7,171 nucleotides of DNA from Clostridiales bacterium (GTDB lineage Bacteria; Bacillota; Clostridia; Lachnospirales; Lachnospiraceae), in contig JAJQIQ010000092.1 of assembly GCA_021199135.1 (NCBI GenBank), positions 2,932 through 10,102 on the forward strand. Direction: 5' to 3'. The translations under genes were made by a program, and so were the position numbers. This document shows, piece by piece, positions 1 through 5,766 of the stretch; position 1 is the first letter of the stretch, and each line of letters begins with the position of its first letter. The notes under the pieces were generated by a model that worked only from the letters and a program-made list of their open reading frames with translations, searched no databases and was not told the origin of the DNA.

Positions 1-722
1 CAGTGGAGATAAAGGACGTCCGCTTCTCCTACAGCCCGGATGTGAGCCTGATCGAGCACTTCAGCCTCTCCGTAAAGCCCGGCCAGCGCGTCGCGATAGT
101 AGGTCCTACAGGCTGCGGGAAGACGACGCTCATAAACCTGCTCATGCGCTTCTACGACGTGGATTCCGGGGAAATTATGGTGGATGGAAACGACATAATG
201 AACCTTACGCGCTCGAGCCTGCGCAAAAACTACGGGATGGTGCTGCAGGAGACGTGGCTGAAGAAAGGCACCGTCGCCGACAACATCAGGATGGGCAAGC
301 CCGGCGCGACGGACGACGAGGTCATCGCCGCGGCCAAGGCGGCGCACGCCCACAGCTTCATAAAGCGGCTCCCGCAGGGCTACGGGACAAAGATCGCCGA
401 GGAGGGCGGCAACCTCTCCCAGGGGCAGCGGCAGCTCCTGTGCATCGCCCGCGTCATGCTCGCCCTGCCGCCGATGCTGATCCTCGACGAGGCGACCTCA
501 TCGATCGACACGCGCACCGAGGCAAAAATTCAGGAGGCCTTCTATGCGATGATGGAGGGGAGGACGAGCTTCGTCGTGGCGCACCGCCTCTCGACCATAC
601 GCGACGCGGACGTCATAATCGTGATGCGCGACGGGCATATCGTCGAGCAGGGCAATCACGCGGAGCTCCTCGCACGGGACGGCTTCTACGCCCAGCTCTA
701 CAACAGCCAGTTCGCGCCGTGA
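1..722 (+). CDS. ABC transporter ATP-binding domain, C-terminal part of a fused exporter (5'-truncated by window)
   Basis: This is a complete nucleotide-binding domain of the ABCB/MsbA-like exporter type, which hydrolyses ATP on the cytoplasmic side to drive transport. Numbering from the GTG at base 3, I see an A-loop Tyr10, Walker A GPTGCGKTT (34-42), Q-loop Gln82, signature LSQGQ (138-142), Walker B ending in the catalytic Glu163 (LILDE), D-loop SSID (166-169) and H-loop His194. The frame is open to the window edge and the visible part starts directly at the first NBD strand, so I read the GTG as an internal Val codon and infer that a six-helix membrane domain lies upstream (full length usually about 580-620 residues). 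Such half-transporters often come as heterodimer pairs. The cargo cannot be inferred from the NBD. All catalytic motifs are intact. A stand-alone ATPase starting at base 3 is less likely because no ribosome binding site is visible. Confidence 0.93.
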   Translation, partial: VEIKDVRFSYSPDVSLIEHFSLSVKPGQRVAIVGPTGCGKTTLINLLMRFYDVDSGEIMVDGNDIMNLTRSSLRKNYGMVLQETWLKKGTVADNIRMGKPGATDDEVIAAAKAAHAHSFIKRLPQGYGTKIAEEGGNLSQGQRQLLCIARVMLALPPMLILDEATSSIDTRTEAKIQEAFYAMMEGRTSFVVAHRLSTIRDADVIIVMRDGHIVEQGNHAELLARDGFYAQLYNSQFAP

Positions 723-738
723 AATGCACAATTGGGCG

Positions 739-771
739 AAAAATTAAATCTAGATTTAACTACGCCATCAG
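739..771 (+). repeat. Palindromic intergenic repeat, copy 1 (long form)
   Basis: The core is a perfect 16-base palindrome, TTAAATCTAGATTTAA (744-759), followed by CTACGCCATCAG. Bases 739-771 match 5687-5719 at 31 of 33 positions, including 20 identical bases at 752-771. It begins 17 bases after the ABC gene stop codon, in the 3' untranslated region of that transcript. Confidence 0.75.
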
Positions 772-774
772 AAA

Positions 775-790
775 ATATATCACGATATAA
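775..790. repeat. Possible diverged copy of the palindromic repeat
   Basis: TATATC-AC-GATATA (776-789) is a two-base-spaced inverted repeat with the same ATC-AC-GAT centre as the copy at 5634-5649. The outer bases differ, so this may be chance in AT-rich DNA. Confidence 0.3.
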
Positions 791-794
791 CAAC

Positions 795-834
795 AAAAAA
801 ACGGCACCCCTTGAAATTGCAGGGTGCCGCTTTT
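795..834 (-). terminator. Rho-independent terminator of the L,D-transpeptidase gene, possibly bidirectional
   Basis: CGGCACCC (802-809) pairs perfectly with GGGTGCCG (822-829) around a 12-base loop. Read on the minus strand the stem is followed by seven T residues (plus-strand A795-A801), which is a textbook terminator for the leftward gene that stops at 848. On the plus strand the stem is followed by C and four T residues (831-834), so it may also weakly terminate the rightward ABC transcript. The position between two converging genes fits a shared terminator. Confidence 0.88.
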
Positions 835-836
835 GC

Positions 837-855
837 TAAATCTAGATTTAATTTT
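837..855 (-). repeat. Palindromic intergenic repeat, copy 2, overlapping a stop codon
   Basis: TAAATCTAGATTTA (837-850) is a perfect 14-base palindrome. On the minus strand it reads AAAATTAAATCTAGATTTA, identical to plus 740-758, so copies 1 and 2 form an inverted pair around the terminator. The TAA stop codon of the leftward gene (850-848) lies inside it. Confidence 0.7.
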
Positions 856-2371
856 CACTATCGTCTTTGGAAACATAGGAGTACGCGTTGGATATCCTCG
901 CGTTCTCGGCGGTCAGCTCGACCTCCTCGCGGTAGTAGGCGACGACCGGCGTGCCGACCTCGATCGTGTTGAATATGGTCTCGGCCGCCTCGCGCGGGAC
1001 GTTTATGCAGCCGTGCGAGCCGTTCGACTTGTAGATCTCGCCGCCGAACGAGCTGCGCCAGCTCGCGTCGTGGATGCCGACGTTGTACGCGAACGGCATG
1101 AAGAAGTCCACGGCGGACTCGTAGTCCTCGCCGACCAGCGTCGCGTTGCGCTCGAGGTAGGCGATCTTGAACACGCCGTCGGGGGAGCCGTTGTGGCGGT
1201 TGATGTTGCCGGAGACGATGTCGGTGTCGACGACGAGCTCGCCCTCCTTGTAGTACCAGAGATGCTGGTTCGTGTAGTCGATCTCGACGTAGGTGTCGCC
1301 GATGTCGTCCGGGCCGGCCTGGACCGCCCGCTGCTCATAGACGGGCTCGCGGCTTACCGCAACGCCGCCCTGCAAATCGCTAAGTATCTGCTCTTTTTCC
1401 CCGGACTTGCTTATGACCCAGCCGTAGTCGCCGCCGCCGATTTGGACGGTGTCGCCGGCTGTCGTGACGAAGTCGCGCACGTCGCCGTAGGTGTTGTAGG
1501 TGCTCGCGAGGTGCTGGACGAAATCCGTGACCGCGTCCTCATCCACGGAGACGTCGCCGTCGTCGGTGATGATGAGGAATGACAGGATTTTCTCGGACGT
1601 CAGATTCTCGTCCGCGCCCTCGATCTCATAGTGTATGGTTGAGCTCAGATATGACTCGAGCGTGGACGCGAGGTCCGCGATCTCCGGGTCGGTCGAGAGA
1701 ATCTCGGGAGCCACATAGCAGTCGTCGGAGAGCGTGAGCGCGGTCTCCTGCGCGTCGATCGCCGCCGTCACCTCCGAGAGGACCTCCTCCTCGATCGGCG
1801 TGGTGCCTGGGACTTCATCGATCACCTCGTAGCCGGTGTCCGTGATCTCGAGCCGCGCGTCCTCCGGGGCCTCGATGTAGTCCTCAGAGAAAATGTCGAG
1901 CGCGTCCACGAGCTCCTTCAGCTTGTCGGGGTCGTAGGTGAAGGAGGCGTCGAGGTCGTAGTCGTGCTCCTTTGAGATCTCAAAAAGCCACCTGAAGTTG
2001 TCCTGGTCCTCGAGGATGTTTTCCTCCTCCCCTGAATTCACATAGGAATAGTCAAAATTTAAACCAGGAATATAGAATTGGTTCTCATTGCGGTCAGTCA
2101 CCGTGAGGAAGTAGTCGTCCGCGTCCGCCACGTTCGCCGCGACGACGTCCTCCGCCGTGCCGTTGCCGCAGGAGACGCCGCCGACCGTCGTCTTCGGGAA
2201 ATAGTGCTTTCCGTAGTACATGGACACCGCGACGTAGAGCGCGATGAGCGCCGCGACCGCGATCGCCAGTATGACGACGGCCACGATGGCGTGCCCCCGC
2301 CTCTTCCGCTTCTTTTCAGCCTGCTCGCTCATCTCGCTCGCAGGAATGTACTTCTCCGCTCCGCCCGCCAT
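848..2371 (-). CDS. Membrane-anchored L,D-transpeptidase (YkuD domain)
   Basis: This 507-residue protein probably makes 3-3 cross-links in peptidoglycan, or attaches proteins to it, outside the membrane. A basic stretch KKRKRR (20-25) precedes one hydrophobic helix (about 28-50), giving a type II signal anchor. The middle (about 60-340) is acidic and resembles the tandem PG_binding_4 regions that precede YkuD domains in Gram-positive proteins; this part is a weak assignment. The YkuD catalytic domain spans about 360-485, with GIHD (His434), Arg439 and the hallmark SHGCIN (452-457), whose nucleophile is Cys455. All expected active-site residues are present. The ATG at 2371 is supported by AGGAG on the minus strand (plus 2378-2382) six bases away. 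It converges on the ABC gene, shares a terminator region with it, and diverges from the S66 peptidase gene. YkuD enzymes use tetrapeptide stems and are typically beta-lactam tolerant apart from carbapenems. The exact acceptor is unknown. Confidence 0.93.
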   Translation of the reverse strand: MAGGAEKYIPASEMSEQAEKKRKRRGHAIVAVVILAIAVAALIALYVAVSMYYGKHYFPKTTVGGVSCGNGTAEDVVAANVADADDYFLTVTDRNENQFYIPGLNFDYSYVNSGEEENILEDQDNFRWLFEISKEHDYDLDASFTYDPDKLKELVDALDIFSEDYIEAPEDARLEITDTGYEVIDEVPGTTPIEEEVLSEVTAAIDAQETALTLSDDCYVAPEILSTDPEIADLASTLESYLSSTIHYEIEGADENLTSEKILSFLIITDDGDVSVDEDAVTDFVQHLASTYNTYGDVRDFVTTAGDTVQIGGGDYGWVISKSGEKEQILSDLQGGVAVSREPVYEQRAVQAGPDDIGDTYVEIDYTNQHLWYYKEGELVVDTDIVSGNINRHNGSPDGVFKIAYLERNATLVGEDYESAVDFFMPFAYNVGIHDASWRSSFGGEIYKSNGSHGCINVPREAAETIFNTIEVGTPVVAYYREEVELTAENARISNAYSYVSKDDSEN

Positions 2372-2454
2372 AAGCCGCTCCTAACCAATCATTTTGATTG
2401 CTTTTTGATCAAAGATAACTCTGCATTATATTTTTCCGCACAAAACACCTCTCC
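2372..2454 (-). other. 5' untranslated region of the L,D-transpeptidase gene
   Basis: This AT-rich stretch holds the ribosome binding site (2378-2382), a small inverted repeat CAATC-ATTTT-GATTG (2386-2400) and a perfect 10-base palindrome TTTGATCAAA (2404-2413), which could be an operator. A perfect TATAAT reads on the minus strand at 2425-2430, but no good -35 box sits at the right distance. No gene is visible here. Confidence 0.4.
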
Positions 2455-2483
2455 ATTCTAAAACCTTTTCGCTTCAATTGCAA
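2455..2483 (-). promoter_or_regulatory. Predicted sigma-70-type promoter of the L,D-transpeptidase gene
   Basis: On the minus strand, TTGCAA (2483-2478) and TAGAAT (2460-2455) are separated by exactly 17 bases. The start of transcription would be near 2448, giving a leader of about 75 bases. The TATAAT at 2430-2425 is an alternative without a clear partner box. Confidence 0.55.
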
Positions 2484-2490
2484 GGGAGAG

Positions 2491-2519
2491 TTGCAAAAAT
2501 CCCCATTAAATGTTAACAT
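2491..2519 (+). promoter_or_regulatory. Predicted extended -10 promoter of the structured leader and the S66 peptidase gene
   Basis: TTGCAA (2491-2496), a 17-base spacer and TAACAT (2514-2519) preceded by TG (2511-2512), that is TGtTAACAT. The start would be near 2526, leaving a leader of about 395 bases before the ATG at 2922. Its -35 box lies only seven bases from that of the opposing promoter. Confidence 0.55.
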
Positions 2520-2586
2520 ACAATTATATAAACGTAACTTGCCTACACAACACATCGCGCCCCGCTGAGGCGATAGGAGCCGACGC

Positions 2587-2916
2587 TGCCGCTTGGGCTC
2601 AACACATGTCGGGTAGCCATCTTTCGCCCGCCACAGTAGTAAGATGCGTCAGCACCGGTCCCAAGCACGAAGTGCTTTCGGAATGGACTGGCACGTTTAT
2701 GGTCGAGCGCAGCTCGGGCATTTACCAACCGTAGCTCGGGCACGTTCACGCCCGCCCGAAATCTTTGGGCAGGGGGAGCGGGTCGAACGTTGTCGGCGAC
2801 GACTTCATTGTGCGCGACGCTTTATCAGCGCACAGAAGCGTCGCCGAAACGTTGCGGCCCAAGCGGGGCCCCCTTATGAAACTTTCGCGCGGGCGCACAA
2901 AGAGCTTAGAAAGGGG
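2587..2916 (+). ncRNA. Putative structured RNA leader (cis-regulatory RNA or processed ncRNA), family not recognised
   Basis: This GC-rich stretch sits in an otherwise AT-rich gap and has no convincing reading frame. Helices found by eye: a long-range stem 2589-2599/2856-2866 (10 Watson-Crick pairs plus one G-U); hairpins 2618-2623/2641-2646, 2655-2661/2685-2691 capped by AAGCAC-GAA-GTGCTT (2663-2677), 2704-2708/2712-2716 and 2736-2741/2754-2759; and a long rod 2780-2860 of about 32 pairs with small bulges and a 12-base loop (2816-2827). CCCCTT (2870-2875) is complementary to the Shine-Dalgarno AAGGGG (2911-2916), while AGGGGG (2771-2776) can pair with CCCCCT (2869-2874) instead. The G-U pairs in these helices fit only the plus-strand transcript. 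I tried to match it to T-box, cobalamin, FMN, lysine, RNase P, tmRNA and SRP signatures and found none. A decayed sequence or independent small RNA remains possible. Confidence 0.5.
2911..2916 (+). promoter_or_regulatory. Ribosome binding site of the S66 peptidase gene, possibly sequestered
   Basis: AAGGGG lies five bases before the ATG at 2922 and fixes that start. It can form six consecutive pairs with CCCCTT at 2870-2875 in the leader, which would hide it from ribosomes. Confidence 0.7.
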
Positions 2917-2921
2917 AATTT

Positions 2922-3941
2922 ATGCGCTACCCAAAATTTTTGCAACCAACCGGCACCATCGGCTTCATCGCCCCCTCCTACGGCTGCACGTCGGAGCCGT
3001 ATCTGAGCGCATTTAACCACGCGCTCGAAAAATTTCAGGGCATGGGTTACAATACCTGGCTCGGCCCCAACTGCTACGTCTCAAACGGCGTCGGCATCAG
3101 CAACGAGCCGCGCCTGTGCGGCGAGGAGCTAAACGCCGCCTACGCCGGAGCAGACTGCGACGCGCTGATCTCCTGCGGCGGCGGCGAGCTGATGTGCGAG
3201 ACCATAGAGTACATCGACTTTGACGCGATAAAAAAGGCCGAGCCCAAGTGGTACATGGGCTTTTCCGACAACACGAACTTCACGTTTTTATCCGCGACGC
3301 TTGCGGACACGGCGGCCATCTACGGCCCCTGCGCGCCCGCGTTTGGCATGGAGCCCTGGCACGAGTCGGTTGGGGACGCGTTCGACCTGCTCTGCGGGAA
3401 GAAAAATGAGTTTTCAAGCTATGACAAGTGGGAGCGCGAGGGCATAAGGGACGAGGAGCACCCTTACCTCCCCTACAACCTCACCGAGCCCACCGTGATA
3501 AAGGCGACCCAGGAGAGCGTCAAGATGCGCGGGAGGCTCATCGGGGGCTGCATGGACTGCCTCGTGAACATGCTCGGCACCCGCTTCGAGCGGACAAGGG
3601 AATTCGTCGAGAGATACGCAGGCGACGGGCTCATCTGGTTCCTCGAGTCCTGCGACTTAAACATCATGTCGATCCGCCGCGCGCTCTGGGAGATGAAGAA
3701 CGCCGGATGGTTCGAGCACGCGCGCGGCTTCCTCTTCGGCAGGCCGCTCTGCTTCGGGGACGAGATGTTCGGCAACAATCAGTACGAGGCCGAGACCGCG
3801 CTCCTTTCGGAGTACGGCGTCCCGATCATCATGGACCTCGACATCGGCCACCTCCCGCCGATGATGCCCATCGTCACCGGCGCGATGGCTGATGTCTGGT
3901 ATTCAGACGGAAAATTTAGGATTCGCTACGATTTTATGTGA
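2922..3941 (+). CDS. LD-carboxypeptidase, peptidase family S66 (MccF-like)
   Basis: This 339-residue protein is a cytoplasmic serine peptidase of the S66 family, whose members remove the terminal D-Ala from recycled murein tetrapeptides (LdcA) or cleave peptidyl-nucleotide antibiotics such as microcin C (MccF). The Ser-Glu-His triad is visible: Ser115 in GFSDNT, Glu242 in FLESCD and His310 in DIGHLPP. There is no signal peptide or membrane helix. Length and triad spacing (127 residues Ser to Glu, 68 Glu to His) fit the longer MccF-like branch better than the roughly 300-residue LdcA type; this comparison relies on remembered family values. The start is set by AAGGGG five bases upstream. The gene follows a long structured leader, and its divergent neighbour is a peptidoglycan L,D-transpeptidase, which favours a wall-peptide role, though antibiotic or peptide detoxification cannot be excluded. 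No terminator is visible after it. Confidence 0.92.
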   Translation: MRYPKFLQPTGTIGFIAPSYGCTSEPYLSAFNHALEKFQGMGYNTWLGPNCYVSNGVGISNEPRLCGEELNAAYAGADCDALISCGGGELMCETIEYIDFDAIKKAEPKWYMGFSDNTNFTFLSATLADTAAIYGPCAPAFGMEPWHESVGDAFDLLCGKKNEFSSYDKWEREGIRDEEHPYLPYNLTEPTVIKATQESVKMRGRLIGGCMDCLVNMLGTRFERTREFVERYAGDGLIWFLESCDLNIMSIRRALWEMKNAGWFEHARGFLFGRPLCFGDEMFGNNQYEAETALLSEYGVPIIMDLDIGHLPPMMPIVTGAMADVWYSDGKFRIRYDFM

Positions 3942-3946
3942 AAAAT
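3930..3946. repeat. Small AT-rich inverted repeat at the end of the S66 peptidase gene
   Basis: GATTTT and AAAATC arms surround the last Met codon and the TGA stop. The stem is short, AT-only apart from one G-C pair, and has no T tract after it, so I do not call it a terminator. Confidence 0.3.
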
Positions 3947-3958
3947 CATGCGAAACCC

Positions 3959-3987
3959 TTGCAAAAAATGCTCACTTCCTGTATTCT
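3959..3987 (+). promoter_or_regulatory. Predicted promoter of the FGGY kinase gene
   Basis: TTGCAA (3959-3964) and TATTCT (3982-3987) are 17 bases apart in the 79-91 base AT-rich gap between the S66 peptidase and the kinase. The same TTGCAA-17 arrangement occurs at the two promoters around 2455-2519. It suggests the kinase starts its own transcript rather than depending on the upstream gene. Confidence 0.45.
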
Positions 3988-4032
3988 TATAGATAGTATA
4001 TTCTTTTAAGGAAGAAACGGGTGGGAGATGAC

Positions 4033-5631
4033 ATGGCAGATGCGGGGCAGCTGATAGCGGACGGGCGCGCGGTCCTAGGAATTGAGTTTGGCTCGACGAG
4101 GATAAAGGCGGTGCTCATAGACGAGGCGCACGCGCCGATCGCGTCCGGCTCCCACGGGTGGGAGAACCGCCTGGACGGCGGGATCTGGACCTACACCACA
4201 GACGACATCTGGGGCGGCCTGCAGGACTGCTACAGGGATCTGGCGAGGGACGTGCGAAAGCGGTACGGGGTCGAGCTGAGGAGGCTTGCGGCGATGGGCT
4301 TCTCCGGGATGATGCACGGCTACATGCCATTCGACGGGGCGGGCGGGCTCCTTGTGCCATTCCGCACTTGGCGCAACACGACGACGGGCGAGGCCGCGGA
4401 GAGGCTGTCCGAATTGTTCGGGTTCAACATCCCGCAGCGCTGGAGCATCGCGCACCTGTACCAGGCGGTCCTAGACGATGAGCCGCACCTTAATGAGATA
4501 AAATATCTCACGACGCTTGCCGGATACATCCACTGGAAGCTGAGCGGGCAGAAATTGCTCGGGATCGGCGAGGCGTCGGGGATGTTCCCGATAGACGGAA
4601 AGGCCCGCGGCTACGACCGCGGCATGATGGAGAAGTTTGACGCGCTCCCTGAAGTCAAAAGATACCCGTGGAAACTTTCCGACCTGCTGCCGGAGATCCG
4701 GCTTGCGGGCGAGGCGGCGGGGGCGCTTACGGAGGAGGGCGCAAGGCTCATAGATCCGAGCGGAGCGCTTGAGGCGGGAATACCGCTGGCGCCGCCGGAG
4801 GGCGACGCGGGGACGGGCATGAGCGCGACGAACTCGGTCGCGGCCCGCACCGGCAATGTCTCAGCCGGGACGTCCGTCTTTGCGATGGTCGTGCTCGAGG
4901 AGCCGCTGCGGCGAGTGCATCCCGAGATCGACATGGTGACGACCCCCGCCGGGGATCCGGTCGCGATGGTCCACTGCAACAACTGCACCTCGGACATAAA
5001 CGCCTGGGTCGGCCTGCTTAGGGAGTTTGCGGACGCGTTCGGGATGGAGATAGGCGCGGACGAGCTCTACGGCAAGCTCTTTTGCAAAGCGCCCGAGGGC
5101 GAGCGGGACTGCGGAGGGCTGCTCTCGATGGGCATACTCTCAGGGGAGCCGGTGATAGGCCTCGATGAGGGGCGGCCGCTTTTCGTGAGAAAGCCCGACG
5201 CCAGGATGAGCCTACCAAACTTCATGAGGGCGCAGCTGTACTCCGCGCTTGCGGCGCTAAAGATCGGCTGCGACATACTCTTTAAGGAAGAAAAGGTGAA
5301 AGTCGACACGCTCTACGGCCACGGCGGCCTCTTCAAGACAAAGGGCGTCGGCCAGGGGATCCTCGCGGCGGCGATGGACGCCCCGGTCGCGGTGATGGAG
5401 ACCGCAGGGGAGGGCGGCCCGTGGGGCATGGCAATCCTCGCGGCGTACATGGCGAACAAGTCCGAGGGCGAGGGCCTCGATGCCTACCTTTCGAACCGCG
5501 TTTTCGCGGGGCAGAAGGGCGAGGTCATGCAGCCAGACCCGGCGGACGCCAAGGGCTTCGATGAGTACATCGTAAGCTACAAGGCGGCGATAAAGGCGCA
5601 GCAGGCGGCAATAGACGCGCTTCCGCTGTAA
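4033..5631 (+). CDS. FGGY-family carbohydrate kinase, probable L-ribulokinase
   Basis: This protein (532 residues from the ATG) should phosphorylate a ketose sugar with ATP in the cytoplasm. The N-terminal ATPase fold opens with [15 protein letters not shown] (from about residue 16), then [13 protein letters not shown] (89-101), RTWRNTTT, the probable catalytic base Asp258 in GDAGTGM, GTS in the phosphate region, and the C-terminal GHGG (429-433 area) and GEGGPWG (459-465) typical of FGGY_C. It lies 135 bases before araA in the same direction, which points to L-ribulose as substrate; by sequence alone it could be called xylulokinase-like. It is not the classical E. coli AraB type as far as I can tell. 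The position usually occupied by Gln in SGQMHG is Met here. Start: the ATG at 4033 has GGGAG five bases upstream; an in-frame GTG at 4021 with AAGGA eight bases upstream is an alternative adding four residues. Confidence 0.87.
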   Translation: MADAGQLIADGRAVLGIEFGSTRIKAVLIDEAHAPIASGSHGWENRLDGGIWTYTTDDIWGGLQDCYRDLARDVRKRYGVELRRLAAMGFSGMMHGYMPFDGAGGLLVPFRTWRNTTTGEAAERLSELFGFNIPQRWSIAHLYQAVLDDEPHLNEIKYLTTLAGYIHWKLSGQKLLGIGEASGMFPIDGKARGYDRGMMEKFDALPEVKRYPWKLSDLLPEIRLAGEAAGALTEEGARLIDPSGALEAGIPLAPPEGDAGTGMSATNSVAARTGNVSAGTSVFAMVVLEEPLRRVHPEIDMVTTPAGDPVAMVHCNNCTSDINAWVGLLREFADAFGMEIGADELYGKLFCKAPEGERDCGGLLSMGILSGEPVIGLDEGRPLFVRKPDARMSLPNFMRAQLYSALAALKIGCDILFKEEKVKVDTLYGHGGLFKTKGVGQGILAAAMDAPVAVMETAGEGGPWGMAILAAYMANKSEGEGLDAYLSNRVFAGQKGEVMQPDPADAKGFDEYIVSYKAAIKAQQAAIDALPL

Positions 5632-5650
5632 AATTAAATCACGATTTAAC
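5631..5650 (+). repeat. Palindromic intergenic repeat, copy 3, touching the kinase stop codon
   Basis: TTAAATC-AC-GATTTAA (5634-5649) has two perfect seven-base arms around AC. The flank AAATTAAATC starts on the last base of the kinase TAA stop codon, as copy 2 overlaps the transpeptidase stop. Confidence 0.7.
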
Positions 5651-5686
5651 AAAACCATCCATACTTGCAAAACGAAATGCGCTGCA

Positions 5687-5719
5687 AAAAGTTAAATCAA
5701 GATTTAACTACGCCATCAG
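5687..5719 (+). repeat. Palindromic intergenic repeat, copy 4 (long form)
   Basis: GTTAAATC-AA-GATTTAAC (5691-5708) has eight-base arms, followed by TACGCCATCAG. It matches copy 1 (739-771) at 31 of 33 positions. Its centre lies 58 bases from that of copy 3, and it is about 48 bases upstream of the araA start, so a role as a regulator binding site for araA is possible. Confidence 0.75.
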
Positions 5720-5751
5720 CCATCAAACATCGCGAAATCAAGGAATAAATT

Positions 5752-5758
5752 AAGGAGG
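5752..5758 (+). promoter_or_regulatory. Ribosome binding site of araA
   Basis: AAGGAGG, a near-perfect Shine-Dalgarno sequence, lies eight bases before the ATG at 5767 and indicates high translation. A TTGCAA occurs upstream at 5665-5670, but no convincing -10 box follows it at 17 bases, so whether araA has its own promoter is open. Confidence 0.8.
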
Positions 5759-5766
5759 ACACATAA

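Noticed and set aside
3..5. GTG as a true start of the ABC gene
   Set aside because: No ribosome binding site is visible, and ATPase domains of this exporter type normally follow a membrane domain in the same protein.
824..1582. Long plus-strand reading frame opposite the L,D-transpeptidase
   Set aside because: It is an antisense shadow of a gene with an intact catalytic motif, and its product is a Val/Asp/Arg-rich sequence typical of reversed GC-rich codons.
2600..2700. Cobalamin, FMN or T-box riboswitch fragments (short matches such as CCCGCCAC and GACCGG-like strings)
   Set aside because: Only isolated short strings agree; the ordered conserved boxes of these families are missing.
2510..2734. 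Plus-strand reading frame of 74 codons in the divergent gap
   Set aside because: Its ATG overlaps the predicted -10 region, it has no ribosome binding site, it crosses the AT-rich to GC-rich boundary, and its bases are accounted for by RNA helices.
2587..2870. Retron-like ncRNA (closing a1/a2 repeats, small hairpins, then a long msd-like hairpin)
   Set aside because: The layout is superficially similar, but the neighbouring gene is an S66 peptidase and no reverse transcriptase is in the window. The complementarity to the Shine-Dalgarno sequence is better explained by a leader.
2543..3016. Other reading frames in the GC-rich leader (minus 2543-2749, plus 2644-3006, plus 2765-3016)
   Set aside because: They lack ribosome binding sites, have Arg-rich or unpatterned products, and two run into the S66 peptidase gene in another frame.
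739..5719. The 33-base direct repeats as attachment sites or ends of an inserted element
   Set aside because: The 4.9 kb between them holds ordinary metabolic and wall genes, no integrase or transposase, and further palindrome copies sit inside the interval.
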